Of a stretch of 64,000 nt of DNA, positions 58,128-64,000 are shown piece by piece. Both the position numbers and the translations under genes were made by a program. Every line of letters begins with the position of its first letter. The stretch's first letter is position 1. The DNA lies in NCBI GenBank assembly GCA_964345075.1, contig CAYFPS010000005.1, positions 62,001 to 126,000 on the forward strand. Reading direction: 5' to 3'. Under the pieces are notes generated by a model that searched no databases, was not told the DNA's origin, and saw only the letters and a list, made by a program, of their open reading frames with translations. Origin of the DNA: CAYFPS01 sp964345075. Lineage in GTDB: Bacteria; CAIWAD01.

Positions 58128-60905
58128 CTATTCTTCGACGTAATCCTGCACCTTGGGTTGGTAGAACTGCAAGAGCACTCCACCCAGGTAGCCGATTGCG
58201 CCGGAGCCGTAATCGAAGTTGGCGTAGTTCGGGGCCTCGCCGCGATGCACCATGTGCAGGGGCATGGCGTTGAAGGCCGTGCGGAAGTTCGTGTAATAGG
58301 GATTCAAGCCCTGTCCCATGAAGCTTCCTTCGTAAGCCAGACTTTCGGTGTAGCAGCTGATCGGCTTGCGATGCTTCTCCAGAATCGGCTGCCACTCCAC
58401 ATCCACCAGCACCGTGTCGCCGGCGGCCCAGTATTCGGCCGGGTCGTTGATACGCTGATGCTCGACATGAATGAAGGTCTTCTCGCGACCGGCTACCGTC
58501 AGCGAGACCACCTCGCGCGGAAGGGCCCACATGGAGTCGGGACGGCTGGCATTGTGCGCGTCAAAGGCGGCCAGAATCTCGGCACCCCAATAGTTCTGGG
58601 CAACGGTCGGAATGTAGAGCCAGCAACCCGTCGCGCTGGGTTCCGGCGTGTAGGCCGGGAACCAGGGATCCTGGCCCGGATAGTTGACATCATCCGTCGT
58701 ATAGAAGATGGCCGGCAGATCGGTGGCCCGTGCTACTCGATAGAAGTCAAAGGTCGTCTCTTCATCCAGCCCTGTCGAGTAGCTGTCGTAAGTATGAGTA
58801 GCAATCGTACCCAGACCTTCGTTGATGGCAAAGGCTTCCACAAAGACAGCAGCCGAGTCTGGCGGATTCCAGCGGTAGGGGAAAGGCGCGCTCGGCTCGT
58901 AGAAGCTGTTGTAGCCCGTTGTCAAGCGCAGGCTGTCCACCATCGCCCGGTCCATCACCATGCCCGGCGTGCCTTCGTAAATCGGATCTGCGGCAAGACA
59001 ACCGTCCAGACGACCGAAGAAGAAGGTGGTGTTGTCATCACCATAGACGCTGCTGACACCCATGTAACGCTCAAGGAAGTCACCGGCCTTGTCGGCAAGG
59101 AAAGCACCCGTGTCTTCACCATTGGAATAGTTGAAGGTACCGCGCAGGCTGCTGTAACCTGTCCACAGCAGGCTGCCGCCCATGTCCAGATAGTCCATGG
59201 CGAAGGCCTTCCAGGTCAGGCGCACCTGCGTATAACTAGTGCCGGCGCCCGAACCCTGCGCCCACTTGTCATCAATCACGATGACCGTGCGGTACTGGCT
59301 GATCACGGAGAAAGGCAGGAGATAGGTGTAAGGATCATCCATATCATCCTGATTGGCCTCAATCCACCAGTAACGGCAATTGTAATCTTCAGGCGAGTCG
59401 TGCATCCAGCTGACCTCGTAGGCAGCATCTTCGCCCACCGTGGCCTTGACCTGCGGCATCAGCTCTTCCAGCATGTCCAGATAGTATTCACGGTGATCCT
59501 GATCCGAGTCGAAACCCAGATTGCTCGCGCCGGGAGGCGTAAGGTTCATCACCAGCAGGTCGCGCTCCATCGTGACTTCCTGCACCTTGAAGCGCATCCA
59601 TGCAGGCTCGGCGCAGCGCTCGAGGCCGTCGTCGCGGCTCCAGACCGTCAACTGATAGAAGCCCGTGGGCAGGTTATAAAGCTCGATCTGGTTGAAGCTG
59701 GACCAGTATTCATCGTTGAATTCCTGGTCTTCAAAATCGACCACATTGTCTTCGGAAAGCGTCACGCGAACACTGTCCATTTCCATGACCTGCGTACCCA
59801 GATCCGTGTCCTCTGTCTCTGCGGCCATCCACTCATCCACCAGGCTGTCCGGAATGCGGTGCAGCAGATACTGGAACTCAAGCGGAATCGTCACCAGCGC
59901 CTGATCGTCAGGATCGTCGCCGGAAACCAGGAAGCGCAGACCGCTCCAGTTGACCAGCGGATCTTCGTTGATCGGGATCTCATAATAAGGGCTCACATTG
60001 GTGCGCAGCTGATTGACCACGGAAGGATCGGTGAAGATGTCTTCGTAACCGATGATGTGGCGCTGGTACTCACCCGGCTGCGAGACCTGAGCGTAACCAT
60101 CCTTGTAGTAGGCGATCTTCGGGCTGTTGGGCGCGCGGTTCGAACGGTTGAAGGTTCGCATGGCCGCGCTGGAAACAGCACCGTCATTGTCAATGGCCTG
60201 AACAAAGACCACGTGACGCTGAATCCTGCCCAGGCTGGTGGTCAGGTTGATCGAGGTCTGCGTATTGACCGTTTCCGTCCACTGGATGGTCGGGTCGTTC
60301 TGTTCCACGCGCTGAATGAACTCGGAGACTTCGCAGTCCTCCTCGTCACAGGCGAAATCGTAGTAGCGATAGCTTTCCACAAAGCCGTCCGCATCACTGC
60401 CGCGCCAGAAGATCATCGGCGCGTAGGAGAAGACCGGCGTATAGCGGAAGCTGCCGGAAATGCGATAGAGCTTGCCCAGCTCCCAGGCGAAATCGTCCGT
60501 GTGCTGAATCCACAGATAGCGGGCCACATTCGGATCAATTTCATAGGCATCAGCCGGCACCACCGTCTCCGCACCCGTTGCCGGATCGACTTCAACGATC
60601 TGGTTGATGCCTTCTATAAAGAAGTACTGATAGCGGATCAGCTCGTAGCGGGCCAGCAGATTGGCTTCGCTGGGCATGTTCTGGTTTTCGTCCTCCTCAA
60701 AGCCCTGCAGGGAGTCGGGGAAGATGAAGGAGTAGTCGTCGATCTCATAGATCGTCGTGACGCTGTCGGCATCCTGCTGGTTGTTCACGAAGCTCACTGA
60801 GGGAGCCTGGTTTGCAGAAATCTCGCCATCAATCGTGCTGCAGCCCATGGCCAGCAGCAGGGCGAAAACAGCCGTCACGCTGAAGAAGATTCGTGTGCGC
60901 TTCAT
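58128..60905 (-). CDS. Large secreted lipoprotein
   Basis: A 925-residue protein with a lipoprotein signal peptide (VTAVFALLLAMGCSTIDG, lipobox LAMGC), so it is expected on the outer membrane. The mature part is acidic and aromatic-rich, with segments like Ig/fibronectin folds near residues 240-260 (VVFVQAIDNDGAVSSAAMR). No enzyme motif was recognised, and there is no T9SS C-terminal domain. It follows the PorV-like gene by one base and is likely the third gene of a surface-protein operon. It has no GTGATACA copy. Confidence 0.82.
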   Translation of the reverse strand: MKRTRIFFSVTAVFALLLAMGCSTIDGEISANQAPSVSFVNNQQDADSVTTIYEIDDYSFIFPDSLQGFEEDENQNMPSEANLLARYELIRYQYFFIEGINQIVEVDPATGAETVVPADAYEIDPNVARYLWIQHTDDFAWELGKLYRISGSFRYTPVFSYAPMIFWRGSDADGFVESYRYYDFACDEEDCEVSEFIQRVEQNDPTIQWTETVNTQTSINLTTSLGRIQRHVVFVQAIDNDGAVSSAAMRTFNRSNRAPNSPKIAYYKDGYAQVSQPGEYQRHIIGYEDIFTDPSVVNQLRTNVSPYYEIPINEDPLVNWSGLRFLVSGDDPDDQALVTIPLEFQYLLHRIPDSLVDEWMAAETEDTDLGTQVMEMDSVRVTLSEDNVVDFEDQEFNDEYWSSFNQIELYNLPTGFYQLTVWSRDDGLERCAEPAWMRFKVQEVTMERDLLVMNLTPPGASNLGFDSDQDHREYYLDMLEELMPQVKATVGEDAAYEVSWMHDSPEDYNCRYWWIEANQDDMDDPYTYLLPFSVISQYRTVIVIDDKWAQGSGAGTSYTQVRLTWKAFAMDYLDMGGSLLWTGYSSLRGTFNYSNGEDTGAFLADKAGDFLERYMGVSSVYGDDNTTFFFGRLDGCLAADPIYEGTPGMVMDRAMVDSLRLTTGYNSFYEPSAPFPYRWNPPDSAAVFVEAFAINEGLGTIATHTYDSYSTGLDEETTFDFYRVARATDLPAIFYTTDDVNYPGQDPWFPAYTPEPSATGCWLYIPTVAQNYWGAEILAAFDAHNASRPDSMWALPREVVSLTVAGREKTFIHVEHQRINDPAEYWAAGDTVLVDVEWQPILEKHRKPISCYTESLAYEGSFMGQGLNPYYTNFRTAFNAMPLHMVHRGEAPNYANFDYGSGAIGYLGGVLLQFYQPKVQDYVEE

Positions 60906-60906
60906 T

Positions 60907-61902
60907 CTAACGGCTCCAGCTGAGGGTGATCATGTTGCGGCCTTCCAGATAGCGCGAAGGTGCGTAGGCATAGTCAAAGACAAAGCTGCCCATGCTGGAC
61001 TCGAACTTGAAGCCCGCGCCCACGCCCAGTCCGTCGGAGGAAAGCAGAGGATACTCATAGCCGGCTTCGGGATCGTAATCTTCCCATTCGGTCTCGCTCA
61101 CGGCATTCATCTTCTTGCCCATTCGCAGGAAGAAGCGATCGCGGAAGGCGTATTCGAGGCCGACATTGATGAACTCGACATTATCCGAAGGATGACCGAA
61201 TTCAAAAGTACCGGTCAGGAAGTGATCGTCGGTCTTGACGCCGTAAAGATCCATCGCCATGCCGAAGCGGAACATGATGGGAATCGGATACTCTTCCTCG
61301 ATGAAGGACATGTCCGGGCCGAAGTTGGAGATGATCATCGCCATGCGCAGGCTGCGCCAGCCGGTATCATAATAGGTACCGACATCGGCCGCCCAACCCG
61401 TGGCGTCGATTTCCATCGTGCTTTCCTGCAGGTACTTCATCGTGATGCCGGCGCTGAACTTGTTGGTCAGGCGGCGGGCATAACTGAAGCCCAGAGCAAA
61501 ATCCTGATAGTCGAACTCGCGACCCGTGCCCATGGGGCGCAGGGGCGTGGTTTCTTCCATCATGCCGGAATTGAGGTAGGTAACGCTGACACCCCAGGCG
61601 CTGCCGTCTTCGGGATTGCCCTTGGCAACACCGATCCACTCCTGATTGATGTCCACCCACATGGCGTGATGACTGAAGGAGGCCTGCCAGCCGTCCAGCA
61701 GCGTCAGGCCCGCCGGGTTGTAGTACAGGGCGCTGGCATCATCGGCCATCGGCAGCATGGCATCGGCCAAAGCCATGCCGCGCGCGCTGACGCCAATCTT
61801 GAGGAACTGGGCGCCCGCCGTTCCTGACTTCACCTGTGCTTCGGCAAGCTGATTCACACCAAGGGCAAGAACCAGAGCCAGCATCCATCGCATTGCTTTC
61901 AT
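60907..61902 (-). CDS. PorV/PorQ-family outer-membrane beta-barrel protein
   Basis: A 331-residue protein with a signal peptide (LALVLALGVNQLAEA) and the family start pattern GTAGAQFLKIGVSARGMALADA and ALYYNPAGLTLLDG. Alternating hydrophobic strands continue to the C-terminal MITLSWSR, as in a 14-stranded FadL-like barrel. PorV shuttles T9SS substrates to the attachment complex. The gene lies just downstream of a T9SS-type protein, which fits. The ribosome-binding site is AGGAGGAG. Confidence 0.88.
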   Translation of the reverse strand: MKAMRWMLALVLALGVNQLAEAQVKSGTAGAQFLKIGVSARGMALADAMLPMADDASALYYNPAGLTLLDGWQASFSHHAMWVDINQEWIGVAKGNPEDGSAWGVSVTYLNSGMMEETTPLRPMGTGREFDYQDFALGFSYARRLTNKFSAGITMKYLQESTMEIDATGWAADVGTYYDTGWRSLRMAMIISNFGPDMSFIEEEYPIPIMFRFGMAMDLYGVKTDDHFLTGTFEFGHPSDNVEFINVGLEYAFRDRFFLRMGKKMNAVSETEWEDYDPEAGYEYPLLSSDGLGVGAGFKFESSMGSFVFDYAYAPSRYLEGRNMITLSWSR

Positions 61903-61917
61903 TGTGCTCCTCCTGCC

Positions 61918-64000
61918 CTACTTGATGATCACGAACTTGCCAGTGGAAATGGAACCGGCGCTTCCGCTGGTCCAGTCTTCCACACTGAAGACGTACAGGC
62001 CGCTAGCCGCCTGCTGGAAGTTACGCGTGTTCAGGTCCCAGTGCTCACTGTAGAGCGCCTGCCAGCGGCTGCGATCGCCTTCGAGGTTGTGCGGCAGAAT
62101 CTGAACCAGATCACCGGCAACCGTGTAGATGCGAATCACTGCCTGCTCGGGCAGGTTGATGAACTCGATACGGCGATCCTGCTGATCGTACCAGTCGCGG
62201 GTTCCGTCATCCTGGTTTTCCCACTGCAGTCCCTGCTCCGAGTTGCCAAAGTTGTAGGCGTAGGCCTCGTAGTTGGCGTCGGCACGGTAGGGATTAGGCA
62301 CCACGGCCACCTTGCGTCCTGGCACGCCCGACGGGGCCTGACGGATCGCGTTGCAGCTCATGGCCGTTTCCAGCGGCTCGGTACCTGTCTGGTAATCGCC
62401 AAAGTCATAGGCGGAAACGGAATAGTAGCGCGGGAAGAGGCTGTGTACGTCGCGCACGCGGTAGCGGAACTCGACATCGTAATCGCCCTTGTCCCAGACA
62501 TTGTTGTACTCGCCGGCGTTGTCGCTTTCGTCCAGGAAGCGCTCGCCCAGAACAATGATGTCGTCGGCGCTGAACAGTCGGCCACTGGCGGGATCGGCCT
62601 GATTGCCATCCTCGTGGAAGACCTGCGTGCCATCAGCCAGATAGTACTCGTATGTACCGCTCATGCTGCGTACGGCAACGGCCGCGTTGTAAGCGTTGAT
62701 CTGGAAGTCGTAGCCACGGCCGCTGCTGACCCAGTAATCCTCGTTGATGTCCAGCAGGATGGCTTCCTGCGGCTCGCCGATCGGTAGGGCAATATCAAGG
62801 AAGCCCGTGTTGTTGCCCACCGGCTGACGCTCGTAACCGAGGTTGGTCTCGCGCATGGGCAGGCTTTCCAGCGGACCGAAGTCCGGCTGGGTGCGCAGCG
62901 AGTTTTCGCCATCGAAGTAGGCGAAGTTGACATTATCGAACTGCTCAAGCAGGGAATATTCGTTGTCCTGGCTCGTGTTCGAAACCCAGATGCGATAGCC
63001 TTCAAAGTCCTGCACCTGGCTGAAAGGATCGCGATAGCTTTCCGCCATGGAATTACGCGTCCAGACCAGCTCGACGAAGTCTTCGCCCGTCTCGATGGTC
63101 AGGTCAGGACAGGGCGGTGGCGGCGGACCCTGGAAGTCGGGAATACCGTCACCCTTGTCGAGGAAGCCATTGTTGTTGAAGTGGCCGACATACCAGTCTT
63201 CCCTGTTGCCTTCGGAGAACTTGGGACCGGCATAAATCAGGAAGCTGTCTTCGCGCATTTCCTGGAAGCCCAGTGTTTCCCAGAGGAAGCCCCAGAGGAA
63301 ATCGTCTTCGTTGAAGCGGCCGCCCCAGACTTCGCTGGAAAGGGTTGAATCGATCAGGCCATTGCCTTCCGTGCCGTCCTCGTCAGGGCCATTGTAGATG
63401 GCGGGCTGACCGTTCGGCAGGTAGACGATCTGTCCGAAATACTCGACCGTATCGCCCACAGCCGGCGCCCAGAGGCCGTCCAGGCCGACATCCTCGCCGC
63501 CCCAGCCGTCACCCTTGTCGTACCAGCCGTCACCGTCGGTGTCGTAGATCGGCGTGTCGTACATCTCGTTGTCATAGACGCGCTGGGCCCAGATGGCGTT
63601 GAAGTCGAAGTCGGTCCAGACAAACTTGTCAGCGTCAATCGCCCCGGCATTCGTGCCCGTAATGTTGGTCTGCGGGTTGCTGCGGTCATGCAGGTTCTCG
63701 CCAGCCACAAAGGCCACCGTCATGGTGAAGCTCTCACCCGGATTCAGGCGGAAAACATTGAAGCCGCTGGCATCGGTGTAGTCAAAGACGCCCAGCGGAC
63801 CCCAGGAAAGCAGGTAGCGGGTGTCGTCACCTTCCAGGTTGGGGCTTTCATTGGCACCGGGAGCCAGCCAGCTCATGGAATCCTGCAGGGTGGGGTTCCA
63901 CTGCGGGGAGGGCATGTTGCCCGGATCGATCAGGTACATGTCCGGATCGAACTCGCCATTGGCCAGCAGCTGATACTTGTGAAGATCGGCGTCGGGCGTA
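61918..64000 (-). CDS. Large secreted protein with T9SS sorting domain, 5' end cut
   Basis: At least 694 residues are visible; the frame stays open to the window edge, so the true start is outside. The C-terminal 110 residues form a T9SS type A-like domain (VVPNPYRADANYEAY, IEFINLPEQAVIRIYTVAGDLV, ASGLYVFSVEDWTSG, TGKFVIIK). A fibronectin-like domain precedes it (CPDLTIETGEDFVELVW). An Asp/Gly-rich part (DTDGDGWYDKGDGWGG) near the visible N-terminal third may bind calcium. It is a probable surface or extracellular protein. No 8-mer copies occur. Confidence 0.85.
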   Translation of the reverse strand, partial: TPDADLHKYQLLANGEFDPDMYLIDPGNMPSPQWNPTLQDSMSWLAPGANESPNLEGDDTRYLLSWGPLGVFDYTDASGFNVFRLNPGESFTMTVAFVAGENLHDRSNPQTNITGTNAGAIDADKFVWTDFDFNAIWAQRVYDNEMYDTPIYDTDGDGWYDKGDGWGGEDVGLDGLWAPAVGDTVEYFGQIVYLPNGQPAIYNGPDEDGTEGNGLIDSTLSSEVWGGRFNEDDFLWGFLWETLGFQEMREDSFLIYAGPKFSEGNREDWYVGHFNNNGFLDKGDGIPDFQGPPPPPCPDLTIETGEDFVELVWTRNSMAESYRDPFSQVQDFEGYRIWVSNTSQDNEYSLLEQFDNVNFAYFDGENSLRTQPDFGPLESLPMRETNLGYERQPVGNNTGFLDIALPIGEPQEAILLDINEDYWVSSGRGYDFQINAYNAAVAVRSMSGTYEYYLADGTQVFHEDGNQADPASGRLFSADDIIVLGERFLDESDNAGEYNNVWDKGDYDVEFRYRVRDVHSLFPRYYSVSAYDFGDYQTGTEPLETAMSCNAIRQAPSGVPGRKVAVVPNPYRADANYEAYAYNFGNSEQGLQWENQDDGTRDWYDQQDRRIEFINLPEQAVIRIYTVAGDLVQILPHNLEGDRSRWQALYSEHWDLNTRNFQQAASGLYVFSVEDWTSGSAGSISTGKFVIIK

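Noticed and set aside
58158..60800. An 880-codon open frame on the plus strand
   Set aside because: It lies fully antisense to the lipoprotein gene, which has a signal peptide, lipobox and ribosome-binding site. The antisense protein has no recognisable domain; GC-rich codon bias keeps the mirror frame open.
1..64000. tRNA genes
   Set aside because: No cloverleaf with a TTCGA-type T-loop and matching stems was found in the intergenic regions, which are few and short.

Overview
The window comes from a diderm bacterium, probably an uncultured lineage of the FCB superphylum (Fibrobacteres-Chlorobi-Bacteroidetes and candidate relatives). It has lipid A and LPS-transport genes (lpxB, lpxK, lptF/lptG, lapA/lapB), a PorV/PorQ-type outer-membrane protein, and secreted proteins ending in type IX secretion (T9SS)-like C-terminal domains. 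The genus or phylum cannot be fixed from the sequence alone. No tRNA, rRNA, prophage, insertion sequence with a transposase, or CRISPR array was seen. Most genes are on the minus strand in long, translationally coupled strings.

Layout. 1-11.6 kb: a coupled minus-strand run nusB-lpxB-acyltransferase-lpxK-nadB, followed by a three-subunit molybdenum hydroxylase (large, [2Fe-2S] and FAD subunits), its XdhC and MocA-type maturation proteins, and a second hydroxylase with a fused [2Fe-2S] domain, cut by the left edge. 11.6-16.7 kb: fatty-acid/butyrate-type genes (two acyl-CoA dehydrogenases, 3-hydroxyacyl-CoA dehydrogenase, thiolase) and a metallo-hydrolase. 16.7-19.8 kb: recJ, RNase P RNA and a zinc-ribbon coiled-coil protein. 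20-22 kb: an OvoA-type ovothiol gene. 22.3-29.8 kb: an inositol-monophosphatase-family gene and a receiver protein, then plus-strand genes for a PTPS/SDR pair (possible tetrahydropterin route), a BI-1 membrane protein, the LPS permeases and a hybrid kinase. 29.8-55.3 kb: a long minus-strand block with DNA replication and repair genes (dnaG, mutS2, mutS, a uvrD/pcrA-type helicase), lapA/lapB, miaB, nadC, mltG, a very large TPR protein and two secreted proteins. 55.3-58.1 kb: a repeat-rich islet with two toxin-antitoxin modules. 58.1-64 kb: a lipoprotein, a PorV-like protein and a large T9SS-type protein cut by the right edge.

Two signals are not explained by the genes. First, the non-palindromic 8-mer GTGATACA (complement TGTATCAC) occurs 65 times by hand count, about once per kb and roughly thirty times more often than chance. 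It is split almost evenly between orientations (32/33), 64 of 65 copies lie inside genes, and it is read in several codon phases. It is absent from 16.6-23.9 kb and from 54.9 kb to the end. The density resembles that of DNA-uptake sequences or HIP1-like genome-signature words, but the word itself is not one I recognise. Second, four copies of a MITE/REP-like element are built around a perfect or near-perfect 22-bp palindrome. One sits between ovoA and the inositol-monophosphatase gene and supplies the stop codons of both; three bracket the two toxin-antitoxin modules.
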